Positions 8,125 through 19,328 of a DNA stretch of 64,000 nt are shown here, one piece after another. The position numbers and the translations under genes were made by a program. The DNA comes from Sinorhizobium chiapasense (GTDB lineage: Bacteria > Pseudomonadota > Alphaproteobacteria > Rhizobiales > Rhizobiaceae). The stretch lies in the NCBI RefSeq assembly GCF_036488675.1, contig NZ_CP133148.1, forward strand, positions 2,604,001 to 2,668,000, in the 5' to 3' direction. Numbering within the stretch: the first letter of the stretch is position 1; each line of letters begins with the position of its first letter. Under the pieces are notes generated by a model. That model searched no databases. It saw only the letters and a list, made by a program, of their open reading frames with translations, and had not been told where the DNA came from.

Positions 8125-9015
8125 TCAGGACACCGCGAAGGCGAGCGCATAGCCGCGCGCCTGGCCTGGCTCGATAACGCCGAGTTCGCCCGATGCCGCC
8201 AGCTCCACTCGCTTTGCCAGGCGATGCGACGCCGGTTCGATGCTGATGACATTGGCCCCGCCACGCTGGCAGCGCCACATCTGCAGGAACGGCAGCGTGT
8301 CCACACGAAACCGAACGGCAAGCCGCTGCCCGCCGAGCCCCGGCAAGGGTGCCAGCGATACCTCCGACCAGCCGTCCTCGTCATGCGCCGGAATACAGAA
8401 ATGGGCGCTCTCGCCCTCGCCGAACTGCCAGCAGAGCGATCCACTCTCGAGTGAAGGACTGACAATATGCGTTTCCGGTCCGAGCAGCCGGCCGCCGATA
8501 TTCATGTGATACATCATCATCGGCGCGAAGGCCGAGGCACCGATGTTCGTCACGCGGTCCTCTAGCATTACGCTTTGCCCGTTCTCGCTCACAAACCATC
8601 GACGCTCGACCGCCGCCTTGCCGCCACAGGCAAGAGCCACCTCGATCAGAGCCTCGCAACATGTGCCGTCTGCGGACATCTCCGCCCGGATGACGGATGT
8701 GCCTGCAAGCGAACCGTGCAGAGGGTAGCGCGTTCCGTCGTCGCGGCCTTCGACGGGTTCGGGATGGCGGATGTGATCGGGACCGCAGGTAAAGAGAAAT
8801 CCGGCGAGCGCATGATCGATCCGCGGGTCACCATCGGACGGAATCGCTGAGCCTGGAGAAAGGTCAGTTCCATCGACCACAAAGGCGGCAATATCGAGCG
8901 CCGATGAGCGATCGAACAGGAGGTGGCAAGGGACGCCGTTACGCGTGCTGGTCAAGGTCGTTTCCATCCGTTGCCCCGGCTGGCACACGCGAATCGCGCG
9001 CGGCTGCAAATGCAT
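8125..9015 (-). CDS. DUF4432 / aldose 1-epimerase-like protein
   Basis: A protein of about 296 aa resembling the DUF4432 galactose-mutarotase-like beta-sandwich group. Visible pieces are DHALAGFLFTCGPDHIRHP, YPLHGSLAG, a beta-rich middle with RRWFVSENGQSVMLEDRVTN, MMMYHMNIGG and a C-terminal VISIEPASHRLAKR. The start is uncertain: ATG 9015 lacks a good ribosome-binding site, and ATG 8967 (METTLTSTRNG) is an alternative. Sugar-binding or epimerase activity is inferred from the fold only. It stands alone. Confidence 0.72.
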   Translation of the reverse strand: MHLQPRAIRVCQPGQRMETTLTSTRNGVPCHLLFDRSSALDIAAFVVDGTDLSPGSAIPSDGDPRIDHALAGFLFTCGPDHIRHPEPVEGRDDGTRYPLHGSLAGTSVIRAEMSADGTCCEALIEVALACGGKAAVERRWFVSENGQSVMLEDRVTNIGASAFAPMMMYHMNIGGRLLGPETHIVSPSLESGSLCWQFGEGESAHFCIPAHDEDGWSEVSLAPLPGLGGQRLAVRFRVDTLPFLQMWRCQRGGANVISIEPASHRLAKRVELAASGELGVIEPGQARGYALAFAVS

Positions 9016-9285
9016 GATAAGGCAAAACAAAACGCTCCGAGCATGATAATTTCCGGCTGAACAATCCGGCTTCGCGAGCGTTACCGACATAGATGGAGGA
9101 GGAATGCGGCGCGAGGATCCCTTCTAGGCCCTTGTCTGCTCATTCTTCCCGGTTGAAACAGACGCCAGACCGATCTAACTACGGTTAACCGATCAGTCAG
9201 GATGAATTTTAACCAACCGTTCACGATGGATTCACTTTTTTCACATTAACGTCCAAATCGGCATGTACCGCCCGGATCAATCATC

Positions 9286-10662
9286 ATGAAAACAGGTTCT
9301 ATCGTGACGACTGCGACCCGCACCGGCCTCTCGCTTCTCGCCGCAGCCGGCCTTTTGGCCGTGGAGCTTACGCCTGCCGCTGCCCAGGAAGGTTATTATC
9401 GCGGCGGCGGCGACGTGATCCTGGTCACCCCGAACGGCGAAATTCTCGACTATATGCCGGGACAAGACGAGGTCCGCGCGATGCGTGACCACCGTGGCCG
9501 CACTGTGCTCGTCGATCCCTGGGGCAATGTTGTCGCCACAGTGATGCCGTCGGACGGCTACGGCAGAGCCCGCCGCCGGCAAAGTGACGTCGACGTCTAT
9601 TCGAACGACGGCTACCGCGACCGCGGCTACGGCTATTCCGAGCCCGGCGAGTTTACCGGCACGGTCCCGGACTACGGCGAACCGGCTCCGGTGGAGCGCG
9701 AGGAACTACGGGACAACCTGCCGGGCCTGATCGATGGCAGCGAGCAGGCAGCCTACGATCCCCAATATGACGATCCGCTTAGGCAGCCGATGCCGCCGGC
9801 GATCTCGGTGAAGGGCAAATCGCGTGCGGAGATCACCGCACTGCAGGTGTTTCTCGACCGTGAAGGCTTCTCGCCAGGCGTGATCGACGGCAAGATGGGT
9901 TCGAATGTTACCAAGGCGATCGAAGCCTGGCAGCAAGCAACCGGCGAGACGCTCGATCCGAACAACACCGAAGACATTCTCGAACGGTTGCGCTTCAACG
10001 GCGGCCTGCCGATCACCACCTATACGATCACCGCTGCCGACGCGGCCGGGCCCTATGTCGCGGCGATCCCGGAAGACTATGCCCACAAGGCGATGCTTCC
10101 GCATCTCTCCTTCACGTCCACGACCGAGATGCTCGGCGAGAAGTTCCACATGGACGAGAACTACCTGCGCGAACTCAATCCCGGCGTCGATTTTTCCATT
10201 CCGGGTACGATTATCAAGGTCATCAATCCAGGCCCGAACAAGGCAGGCAAGGTCGCGCGGATCGTGGCCGACAAGAGCCGCAAGCAGGTGCTCGCCTACG
10301 ATGAGGCCGACAAGCTCGTTGCAGCTTATCCTTCCACGATTGGCTCGTCGGACACGCCTTCGCCATCCGGCATCGTGTCGGTCGAGCGTATCGCTTTCGA
10401 TCCGGGCTACACCTACAACCCGAAGATCAACTTCCAGCAGGGCGCGAACGACAAGATCCTGACCCTGCAGCCTGGACCGAACGGTCCCGTCGGCACGGTC
10501 TGGATCGCGCTGTCGAAGCCGACCTACGGCATCCACGGCACCCCGGATCCGTCGAAGATCGGCAAGACGCAGAGCCACGGCTGTATTCGCCTCACCAACT
10601 GGGACGCGACCGAACTCGGCAAGATGGTGAGCAAGGGCGTGACGGTCGAGTTCGTCGATTGA
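9286..10662 (+). CDS. Periplasmic L,D-transpeptidase (YkuD) with peptidoglycan-binding domain
   Basis: A 458 aa exported protein with signal peptide (LSLLAAAGLLAVELTPAAA). The N-terminal part is Gly/Tyr/Arg rich, then comes a peptidoglycan-binding-1-like segment (about 175-235, LQVFLDREGFSPGVIDGKMG), a linker with LysM-like character and a C-terminal YkuD domain. The catalytic signature is complete: HGTPDPSKIGKTQSHGCIRL with His about 417 and the nucleophile Cys about 433. Such enzymes make 3-3 cross-links, dominant in Rhizobiales walls, or anchor proteins. The gene stands alone with an A/T-rich promoter region before it. Confidence 0.92.
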   Translation: MKTGSIVTTATRTGLSLLAAAGLLAVELTPAAAQEGYYRGGGDVILVTPNGEILDYMPGQDEVRAMRDHRGRTVLVDPWGNVVATVMPSDGYGRARRRQSDVDVYSNDGYRDRGYGYSEPGEFTGTVPDYGEPAPVEREELRDNLPGLIDGSEQAAYDPQYDDPLRQPMPPAISVKGKSRAEITALQVFLDREGFSPGVIDGKMGSNVTKAIEAWQQATGETLDPNNTEDILERLRFNGGLPITTYTITAADAAGPYVAAIPEDYAHKAMLPHLSFTSTTEMLGEKFHMDENYLRELNPGVDFSIPGTIIKVINPGPNKAGKVARIVADKSRKQVLAYDEADKLVAAYPSTIGSSDTPSPSGIVSVERIAFDPGYTYNPKINFQQGANDKILTLQPGPNGPVGTVWIALSKPTYGIHGTPDPSKIGKTQSHGCIRLTNWDATELGKMVSKGVTVEFVD

Positions 10663-10709
10663 TCCTGTAACGCGCCTGCCACGCGGCGAAAGGCACACTC
10701 TCTTTTCTC

Positions 10710-10733
10710 GTCGTCCTGCAGGACGACTTATTC
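10710..10733 (+). terminator. Palindromic hairpin after the L,D-transpeptidase gene
   Basis: GTCGTCCTGCAGGACGAC (10710-10727) can fold as a 7 bp stem with a TGCA loop, followed by TTATTC. It lies 48 bp after the stop codon. The T tract is weak. Confidence 0.45.
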
Positions 10734-10938
10734 AAGAGGGCGTGTGCAGGCGGTATTCCTGATCGCATTTTGCAGCGGCCAACCGGCATTGCACGACTTC
10801 ATGACCTCATGAAACATTGTCATGAAAAACTTCGCGACAATGGTTCTATCACTGACGAAGAATTTTCCATCACGATCAATCGGTGCAGGATAGAGAGGGA
10901 GTTTCCGGCCTTCCTTATCCCGCTCCGAAGGCAAAGGA

Positions 10939-12237
10939 ATGTCCGCAATGGCAACGGAGCGTGCTCTCCCCAACCTCTGGCATGCGACGGCACCGGCCGC
11001 GCCTGAAACCGGCCCGCTTCAAGGCGAACTGACGACCGAGGTGGCGATCATCGGCGGCGGTTTCACGGGTCTCTCGTCCGCGCTGCACCTTGCGGAAAAG
11101 GGCGTGAACGCCACCGTGGTCGAAGCGCGGATGATCGGTTTCGGCGGCTCCGGGCGCAATGTCGGACTCGTCAATGCCGGCATGTGGGTAAAACCGGACG
11201 ATCTCGTGGCAACCCTCGGCGCCGATGCCGGAAACCGGCTGTTGAAAGAACTCGGCGACGGTCCGTCGCTGGTCTACGACCTGATCGCGAAACACGGGAT
11301 GCAATGCGAAGCCGTGCGCAACGGCACGCTCCACATGGCTGTCGGTGCCGAGGGCCTGAAGGACATTGAGGATCGCGAGGCGCAGTGGAAGAAGCGCGGC
11401 GCACCGGTCGAAGTGCTCTCCGCCGACAGGACGCACGCGCTTTCCGGCGCCGAGGGCTTTGCCGGTGCGCTGCTCGACCGTCGCGCCGGAACGGTCCAGC
11501 CACTCGCCTACGCACGAGGGCTGGCACGCGCAGCCCTCGCCGCTGGCGCCAGGATCTTTACCGACACCCCGCTGGTTGCCGCCACGCGCCAGGGCGATCT
11601 GTGGAAACTGAAGGCCGGCCAAGGCAGCATTACCGCCCGCCACGTCATTCTGGCGACCAACGCCTATGGTGACCTCGTTGCCGACGTGCCGTGGAAAGCG
11701 CATACGCGGGAACTGACGATCCTCCCCTATTTCCAGTTCGCCACCAATCCGCTTCCCGAAAAGGTCGCAACGCGAATCTTGCCGGAGCGTCAAGGCGCTT
11801 GGGACACCGGGCTCGTTATGACCTCGTTCCGCATGGACCAGCAGAACCGGATGATCTTCGGTTCGATCGGTCGGCTCGATGCCATCGCTGAGGGCACGCA
11901 TCGCGCCTTCGCGGCCCGTTCGCTGCGCAAGCTCTTCCCCTATATCGGCGACTTCCGCTTCGAATACTGGTGGGACGGCAGCATCGGCATGACGACCAAC
12001 AACCTGCCCGCCATGCACGTCCTCGCGCCGAACGTCGTTTCGGTAAGCGGCTACAATGGCCGCGGCATTGCGCCGGGAACAGTCTTCGGACGGGCGCTCG
12101 CCCAACACGTCATGGGCGATGCCTCGGCGATCCCGCTCGCAGAAACGCCGATCACGCCCGATCCGTGGCGGACCGTAAAATCCGCCTTCTATCAGGCCGG
12201 CGCGCATGCAAAGCACTTCGTCGACCGGCGTTTATGA
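10939..12237 (+). CDS. FAD-dependent amine oxidoreductase (DadA/PuuB-like)
   Basis: A 432 aa flavoprotein of the DAO family. The Rossmann FAD motif VAIIGGGFTGLSSALHLAEK lies near residue 35, followed by GFGGSGRNVGLVNAG. The C-terminal FAD motif is NVVSVSGYNGRGIAPGTVFG. This layout is shared by PuuB-type gamma-glutamylputrescine oxidases and other amine or amino-acid oxidases; the enzyme is cytoplasmic or membrane-associated and passes electrons to O2 or the chain. ATG 10939 follows AAAGGA. The gene converges on the parA gene. A gamma-glutamyl-ligase cluster 1.2 kb downstream makes an amine substrate plausible, but linkage is not shown. Confidence 0.82.
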   Translation: MSAMATERALPNLWHATAPAAPETGPLQGELTTEVAIIGGGFTGLSSALHLAEKGVNATVVEARMIGFGGSGRNVGLVNAGMWVKPDDLVATLGADAGNRLLKELGDGPSLVYDLIAKHGMQCEAVRNGTLHMAVGAEGLKDIEDREAQWKKRGAPVEVLSADRTHALSGAEGFAGALLDRRAGTVQPLAYARGLARAALAAGARIFTDTPLVAATRQGDLWKLKAGQGSITARHVILATNAYGDLVADVPWKAHTRELTILPYFQFATNPLPEKVATRILPERQGAWDTGLVMTSFRMDQQNRMIFGSIGRLDAIAEGTHRAFAARSLRKLFPYIGDFRFEYWWDGSIGMTTNNLPAMHVLAPNVVSVSGYNGRGIAPGTVFGRALAQHVMGDASAIPLAETPITPDPWRTVKSAFYQAGAHAKHFVDRRL

Positions 12238-12399
12238 GTGGCGTCGTCGTCTCACGCGCCTGTCTGTTGGCGGTTCTCTCGTCCGTCATCCCACCGCCCG
12301 CCACAGGGACCAAGGGGGGCCTAAGCCGCCTGATAGCCCGATGCGCCGCTGGCACGAGCATTATGCGCGACAGCCATTCGCCGCATATGCGGCAAAGAT

Positions 12400-12433
12400 T
12401 CAACCGGAACTGACGAACGTCAATTCCGGTTGA
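12400..12433. terminator. Strong bidirectional hairpin between convergent genes
   Basis: TCAACCGGAA (12400-12409) pairs with TTCCGGTTGA (12424-12433), and an inner TGACG/CGTCA stem closes a 2 base loop with a single C/A mismatch between. It lies between the + strand flavoprotein gene and the - strand parA gene, the expected site for a shared terminator. T runs are short on both sides. Confidence 0.6.
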
Positions 12434-12458
12434 GTTTGGGAGCAAGCCAAAAACATCG

Positions 12459-13178
12459 CTACGCGGCGCGCAACTGTGCCCAGGACGGCACCCGCGAAGT
12501 CCAGGAGCGCTGCGGACGAGCAGGCAAAAGCGCCTGGACCTCCTGAGCTAGCGTAAGAGCATTCTCGCGCGCCTTGTCGAGATTGCTGACACGACCCGCG
12601 TCCATCGTCTGCAGCGTTCCGCCGCATTCGAAAATTTCGCGGTATGCAACGCGTTCCACGATCGGCGTTTCGAGCATTGCAACACCGCGCGACGCAAGCA
12701 GCGTCTTGATCGTCTGGAGCGCACGGGTGGTCACCAGAGAGTTGACGCGCGTGAGCACCACTGAATGCTTGATGCGCACCCTCGCCTTTTGCTCGATATG
12801 ACGGATCAGTTCGAGGATCTGGACGGCGCCCTGCGCGTCCATCGCGCAGCCCTGGACCGGGATCAGCACCTGATCGGACAAGCCGAGCGCCAGCGCAACG
12901 ATCGCATCCTTGGCGCCAGCGAGGTCGATGACTATGAAATCGGCGTCGTCTTTCAGTGCGCGAATATGACAGGGCAGCGAAGCCGGCGTGATGTGCGAAA
13001 TCACTTCGAGATTGGCGACATGGCCGGAAACTTCCGACCACCGCGTGATCCAGCGCTGCGGGTCCGCATCGAGCACCACCACTTTGTTGCCCTGCCTCGC
13101 CAGCTCCGTCGACAGGATCAATGCCGCCGTCGTCTTGCCGGCGCCGCCTTTTGCGTTGGCAAATGTGATGACCGCCAT
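12459..13178 (-). CDS. Orphan ParA/MinD-family ATPase
   Basis: A 239 aa soluble ATPase. The deviant Walker A FANAKGGAGKTTAA lies at residues 6-19, Walker A' in VVVLDADPQRW and Walker B in DFIVIDLAG. The start at 13178 (MAVITFANAKGG) follows GAGGTGG; an ATG 12 bases upstream has worse spacing. No parB, parS or rep gene is adjacent, so this is not a plasmid or chromosome partition locus but one of the solitary ParA proteins common in Rhizobiales chromosomes. Cargo unknown. Confidence 0.88.
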   Translation of the reverse strand: MAVITFANAKGGAGKTTAALILSTELARQGNKVVVLDADPQRWITRWSEVSGHVANLEVISHITPASLPCHIRALKDDADFIVIDLAGAKDAIVALALGLSDQVLIPVQGCAMDAQGAVQILELIRHIEQKARVRIKHSVVLTRVNSLVTTRALQTIKTLLASRGVAMLETPIVERVAYREIFECGGTLQTMDAGRVSNLDKARENALTLAQEVQALLPARPQRSWTSRVPSWAQLRAA

Positions 13179-13332
13179 CTTCCACCTCATTCCGTCATTG
13201 TTTCGAGGCTCCGACCGATGCGTGAGCAGGCCGCGCCCTTAACAGAGCCTTACAGAACATGGTTAACGAAATGGAAATTTTGGCGGGCAAAGATTAACCG
13301 CACGCCCAGGCGTCGACGGCGATGAAATAAGA

Positions 13333-13465
13333 AAGCCCGGAAAACCTACTGCATGTTTCCTTAAATCGTAGCCGATTTAAGGACAAAAACATGCAGCGAT
13401 TCAAAGTGCTCCAGCGTCCTTTGCGCGTCTGATAAGACGCGCGGCGCTGTAGGTCTTCCGGGCTT
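13333..13465 (-). terminator. Terminator of the Fe-alcohol dehydrogenase operon, loop interrupted by RIME1
   Basis: AAGCCCGGAA (13333-13342) and TTCCGGGCTT (13456-13465) are perfect 10 bp complements. In minus-strand reading they are followed by the T-rich TCTTATTTC. Without the RIME1 element between them they would be an ordinary hairpin with a very short loop, placed just after the operon's last stop codon. Confidence 0.65.
13346..13452 (+). repeat. RIME1-type mosaic element, copy 2
   Basis: A full 107 bp copy with CTAC/GTAG ends and the two internal palindromes, in the same orientation as copy 1. It sits inside the loop of the inverted repeat 13333-13342/13456-13465. Confidence 0.88.
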
Positions 13466-13487
13466 CAGAAAAATTAACGGATTCGGC

Positions 13488-14629
13488 TCAGATACACTCT
13501 CTGAAGAGTTTCTTCGCCGCGTCGAGCGTCAACTCCACCGGGTTGCCGCCGGCCGTCGGGTCGACGATCGCCATTTCCGCCATTTCATCGATCCGATCGG
13601 TACCGACGCCGAGCGCGGAAAGCTTGTCCGGCACGCCGAGTTCCTCGCGCAGCTTCAACACGTAGTCGTAGAAACCGTCGAAACCGCCGGCGATCCCGAG
13701 ATACGCGGCCGCGCGCACGATCTTCTCCTCAATCGCCGGCCGGTTGAAGCGCAGCACCGGGGGCATCACGACCGCATTGGTCATGCCGTGATGGGTGTTG
13801 TAGATCGCGCCGACCGGATGGGAGAGCGAATGGATCGCGCCCAGTCCCTTCTGGAAGGCGACGGCACCCATCGCCGCTGCGCTCATCATGTTGGCGCGGG
13901 CTTCGATGTCCGCGCCATCCTTATAGGCGCGCGGCAGGTATTCCTTGACGAGCCGCATGCCTTCGAGCGCAATACCCGCCGACATCGGATGATAAAAGGG
14001 CGAGGAATAAGCCTCCAGGCAATGGGCAAAGGCATCCATGCCCGTGCCGGCGGTGATGACTTTCGGCATGCGGACCGTCAGTTCCGGATCGCAGATCGTG
14101 ACACCCGGAAGGAACCTCGGGTGGAAGATCACCTTCTTCACGTGGCTCGCCGAATTGGTGATGACGCTGGCGCGCCCCACTTCCGAACCGGTGCCGGCGG
14201 TCGTCGGCACCGCAACAATTGGCGCGATGCCCTCGACGCTCGCGCGCGTCCACCAGTCGCCGATATCTTCGAAATCCCAGACCGGCCGCGTCTGGCCGAC
14301 CATGAAGGCGACGCACTTGCCGAGATCAAGGCCGGAACCGCCGCCGAAGGCGACGACGCCATCATGGCCGCCGTCTTTGAACGCCCTTACCCCGGCTTCC
14401 AGGTTCTTGTCATTCGGGTTCGGGTCGACGTCGGCGAAGATGGCGCGGCCAAGGCCGCCCGCCTCCAGGATGTCGAGCGCATTCTGGGTGATCGCCATCG
14501 GCGCAAGGCCACGGTCGGTCACGAGCAACGGCTTCTTCATGCCGAGCGCCTTGCAATGGTCGGCAAGCTCCTTGATCCGGCCGGCGCCGAACTTGACGGC
14601 GGTCGGATAGCTCCAGTTGGCGGTGATCG

Positions 14630-14633
<4 letters not shown>
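13488..14633 (-). CDS. Iron-containing alcohol dehydrogenase
   Basis: A 381 aa group III (Fe-dependent) alcohol dehydrogenase. It has the nucleotide-binding GGGSGLDLGKCVA near residue 95, PTTAGTGSEV, and the metal ligands in GMDAFAHCLEAYSSPFYHP and LSHPVGAIYNTHHGMTNA. ATG 14633 overlaps the stop of the aldehyde dehydrogenase gene (ATGA), so the two are translationally coupled. As last gene of the five-gene set it probably oxidises the alcohol group of the intermediate, ahead of the aldehyde dehydrogenase. Confidence 0.92.
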
Positions 14634-16015
<1,382 letters not shown>

Positions 16016-16059
16016 GATCGTCATCCTGCTTTTGCTTTTAATCTGAAATCCATCAGTAG

Positions 16060-16206
16060 TTTCCCCTCCCCAACCCCTCCCCACAAGGGGGGCTTTTGCC
16101 CTGCGGCACCGTTTTGCTCCAACTCGACGTTTCAGCAAGTGGCGACGCTTCAGGTCGGAGGTGAGGGGGCGGCAACGTGGCCCCTCCCCCTTGTGGGCAG
16201 GGGTAG
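16060..16206. repeat. Long imperfect inverted repeat (ccccaacccctccccacaagg family)
   Basis: The outer arms CCCCTCCCCAACCCCTCCCC/ACAAGG and, after about 100 bp, cccctcccccttgtgggcagggg can pair. A copy of the same family lies at 48113-48290. It fills the gap between the aldehyde dehydrogenase and ligase genes inside a presumed operon. Confidence 0.7.
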
Positions 16207-16210
16207 CCCG

Positions 16211-17575
16211 CTACGCCCTTTCGAAACCGCGCGCGACCTCCCAGTCGGTGACGCGCCGGTCATATTCCTCCTGCTCCCACCGCGCCGCGCGGGTGTAGTG
16301 ATCGATGACGTCATCGCCGAAGGCGGCGCGCAGCATCTTCGAACCGGTCAGCGCCTCGGTAGCGTCCCTCAGCGTGTGCGGGATCTCGCGTATGTCCGTG
16401 CCGTGATAGGCATCGCCGACGAACGGCGCTTCGAGTTCCATCTTGCCTTCGATGCCTGATATGCCGGCGGCGATCAAAGCAGCAAACGCAAGGTATGGGT
16501 TGAGGTCGGAACCGCCGACGCGGCACTCGATGCGGATCGCCTTGGTGTCCTCGCCGCAGAGGCGATAACCCGCCGTGCGGTTGTCCTTGCTCCAGATCGC
16601 CTTGGTCGGCGCGAAGGTGCCGGCCATGAAACGTTTGTAGGAGTTGATGTAAGGCGCCAGGAAATAGGTGATCTCGCTCGCATGATTAAGCAGGCCGGCC
16701 ACGTAGTGCCGCATCAGGTCGGACATGCCGTGGCGCGCGTTCTTGTCGAAGAAGAGCGGCGTCTCGCCGTCGGCGCTCCAGAGCGACTGGTGGATATGCG
16801 AGGACGAGCCGGCAGCCGAATAGTTCCACTTGGCGAGGAAGGTGATGGCCTTTCCGCGCTGCCAGGCGATTTCCTTGCAGCCGTTCTTGATGATCGCGTG
16901 GCGGTCCGCCATGGTCAGCGCGTCGGCATAGCGGACGTTGATTTCCTCCTGGCCGGCAGAGGCCTCGCCCTTGGAATTTTCGACCGGGATACCGGCGCCC
17001 TGAAGGCCGTTGCGGATCGCCCGCATCACGTCCTCTTCCTTGGTCGTCTGGAAGATGTGGTAGTCCTCGTTGTAGCCGCTGGCGAGCTGCAGGTCGCGAT
17101 AGCCGGACTGGCGCGCATCGTCGTAGGATTGGTCGAAGAGGAAGAATTCCAGCTCGCTCGCCATGAAGGCCTTGAGGCCCATCGCTTCGAGACGCGCGAC
17201 CTGCTTCTTGAGGATGGCGCGCGGCGAATGCGGTACCTCTTCGTGCGTGTGGTGATCGAGAACGTCGCAGAGCACCAGCGCCGTGCCTTCGAGCCACGGA
17301 ATGCGGCGGAGCGTCGCGAGATCCGGCTTCATCGTGTAGTCGCCGTAACCTTTCTCCCAGCTCGTCGCCTTGTAGCCGGAGACCGTCTCCATCTCCATGT
17401 CGGTCGCAAGCAGGTAGTTACAGCTGTGCGTTTCCTTCCACGCGCTTTCGACGAAATATTCCGCATGGAAGCGTTTACCCATCAGGCGCCCCTGCATGTC
17501 GACCTGGCAGGCGAGCACCGTGTCGATGCGGCCGGCAGCGACGTCCTCTCTCAATTCCTCGAACGAATAGCTCAT
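16211..17575 (-). CDS. Glutamine synthetase-family gamma-glutamyl ligase
   Basis: A 454 aa protein of the GS fold in the PuuA/IpuC/GlnT-like branch, not the GlnA housekeeping type. It shows MASELEFFLFD (metal Glu), GEASAGQEEINVRY, the ATP-site KWNYSAAGSSSHIHQSLW, NSYKRFMAGTFAPTKAIWSKDNRTAGYR and IECRVGGSDLNPYLA. These enzymes use ATP to join glutamate to amines such as putrescine, ethanolamine or alkylamines. The neighbours (APC permease, alcohol and aldehyde dehydrogenases, amidohydrolase) match a gamma-glutamylation catabolic route. The amine itself cannot be read from sequence. Confidence 0.88.
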   Translation of the reverse strand: MSYSFEELREDVAAGRIDTVLACQVDMQGRLMGKRFHAEYFVESAWKETHSCNYLLATDMEMETVSGYKATSWEKGYGDYTMKPDLATLRRIPWLEGTALVLCDVLDHHTHEEVPHSPRAILKKQVARLEAMGLKAFMASELEFFLFDQSYDDARQSGYRDLQLASGYNEDYHIFQTTKEEDVMRAIRNGLQGAGIPVENSKGEASAGQEEINVRYADALTMADRHAIIKNGCKEIAWQRGKAITFLAKWNYSAAGSSSHIHQSLWSADGETPLFFDKNARHGMSDLMRHYVAGLLNHASEITYFLAPYINSYKRFMAGTFAPTKAIWSKDNRTAGYRLCGEDTKAIRIECRVGGSDLNPYLAFAALIAAGISGIEGKMELEAPFVGDAYHGTDIREIPHTLRDATEALTGSKMLRAAFGDDVIDHYTRAARWEQEEYDRRVTDWEVARGFERA

Positions 17576-17671
17576 GAAAGTATCATCCCATGTTTCGGTG
17601 CGGCCGTTCCCGTGGCCGCAAAAAAATGAGGCGGAAGCCGCAGGCGCGGCCCCGCCCCTCCTGTTGTTTGA

Positions 17672-19219
17672 TCAACGTTGGCCGACGGCCTTTTCGGCCG
17701 CGGCGATTTCGGCCTGCCGGCGCGCAACTTCCTCACCGATCGGCGGCCCGCGGAAACGGCGGCTCTCGAAGCCGAACCAGACGATGCCGGTCACGACCAG
17801 GAAGCCGACGGTGATGTAGAGCGCCCAATCGTTCGGCGGCTGGATGCCGATAACGAAGATCAGCACCATCGCGATGATCGACAGGATGGCAAAGAGCTTG
17901 AACATGCCCTCGCCGAGATCCCACGGACCCATCTTGTCCCACTTCGAGGTTCCCCAGGCGAAAAGGCCGAGAGTGATCGGGATCGCGAAGGAGAAGAACA
18001 GGAAGATGACCGTGCACGAGACGACGATCGTGTAGACCGGCGTTTCGCCGATCGAGACGAGCGACGCGCCCCAGACGAAAAGCACCGAAAGGATCGAGCC
18101 GGTCCAGATCGCCGCGACCGGCGTACGATAGTTCGGGCTGACCTTTGCGAGCGCCTTCGAGGCCGGCAGGCCGCCGTCACGCGAGAAGGCGAAGATCATG
18201 CGGGAGACCGATGTCACCGTCGCAAGACCACACAGCCACTGGCTGACGAAAATGGCGAGATAGAGAATGTCCTTGATGACCGGATTGAGCTGCGCATCCA
18301 TCGCCCAGAAGAATACGTTCCAGCCCTGCTTGGCGGCTTCGTCCATGTTCGGGATCATCAGCACGAAGGCGCAGAGCATGATGTAGCCGAAGAGCGCGGA
18401 CCAGAGGACCGACGAAACCATGCCGCGCGGCACGGAATGCGCGGCCTTGACCGTCTCCTCCGACGTATGCGCCGAGGCGTCGTAGCCGGTGATCGTGTAG
18501 ATCGGCAAAAGCAGGCCGAGCAGGAACACCCAGGTCCCGGACGTCTGCGGCCAGACGCTACCGCCGGCTTCGCCCGAATAGTTCGAGAAGGTGAAGAGCC
18601 TGCCGATCTCGTATGAGTCGGCAGCCGCCAGGCAAACAACCGCGAGCAGGATCGAGGTCACGAAGATCAGATAGCCCGAAAAGTCGGTCAACTTCGCCGT
18701 CAGCCCGATACCCATGTGGTTCACCAGTGCCTGCGCGCCGGTGATGATCGCCAGGAAGACGATGCGGGTGGTGGTCGTGTCTTCCAATCCGAAATACGGC
18801 GCGCCGAACGAGCCCATGAAGAAGTAATAGGTGCCGACGTTGATGGTGCCGAGGACCGTTACGAGGCCGAGCAGGTTGAACCACGCCGTCAGCCAGCCGG
18901 TGAAGCGGTTACCGAGGATCGAGCCCCAGTGATAGAGGCCGCCGGCGGTCGGATAGGCGGAGCCGATCTGCGCCATGGCGACGGCGAAGACGAGCGAGAT
19001 GAAGCATCCAAGCGGCCAGCCAATGCCGATCGCCGCGCCACCCGCACCGGATGTCGCCTGCGCCAGCGAGTTGATACCGCCCGACAGAATGCAAATGATT
19101 GAGAAAGAAACGGCAAAGTTCGAGAACTGGCTCATGCGCCGCTCGAGCTCCTGGGCGTAGCCCATCGAATGCAGGACCTGCATGTCCTGCTTCTTATCGA
19201 CATCGGTATAGTCTGACAT
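17672..19219 (-). CDS. APC-family amino acid/amine permease
   Basis: A 515 aa inner-membrane permease with about 12 helices. The opening ELERRMSQFSNFAVSFSII and LAQATSGAGGAAIG are typical of the amino-acid/choline (ACT) branch of the APC superfamily, which includes GABA, choline and ethanolamine permeases. ATG 19219 follows AGGGGACAGAAG. It lies between the amidohydrolase and the gamma-glutamyl ligase genes and probably imports the pathway's amine. Confidence 0.88.
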   Translation of the reverse strand: MSDYTDVDKKQDMQVLHSMGYAQELERRMSQFSNFAVSFSIICILSGGINSLAQATSGAGGAAIGIGWPLGCFISLVFAVAMAQIGSAYPTAGGLYHWGSILGNRFTGWLTAWFNLLGLVTVLGTINVGTYYFFMGSFGAPYFGLEDTTTTRIVFLAIITGAQALVNHMGIGLTAKLTDFSGYLIFVTSILLAVVCLAAADSYEIGRLFTFSNYSGEAGGSVWPQTSGTWVFLLGLLLPIYTITGYDASAHTSEETVKAAHSVPRGMVSSVLWSALFGYIMLCAFVLMIPNMDEAAKQGWNVFFWAMDAQLNPVIKDILYLAIFVSQWLCGLATVTSVSRMIFAFSRDGGLPASKALAKVSPNYRTPVAAIWTGSILSVLFVWGASLVSIGETPVYTIVVSCTVIFLFFSFAIPITLGLFAWGTSKWDKMGPWDLGEGMFKLFAILSIIAMVLIFVIGIQPPNDWALYITVGFLVVTGIVWFGFESRRFRGPPIGEEVARRQAEIAAAEKAVGQR

Positions 19220-19328
19220 CTTCTGTCCCCTGTTTTCTCCTTGACCTCGCGCGCCATTGCAGGAGGCCCCATCACACCCGCTCCGGCACCGGAACGGGAC
19301 CGCGGCCTTGCCGCTCCCCAGGGTCTTT

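Noticed and set aside
12459..13178. Plasmid partition or replication locus (ParA)
   Set aside because: No ParB, RepC or parS-like repeats nearby; surrounding genes are ordinary chromosomal metabolism.
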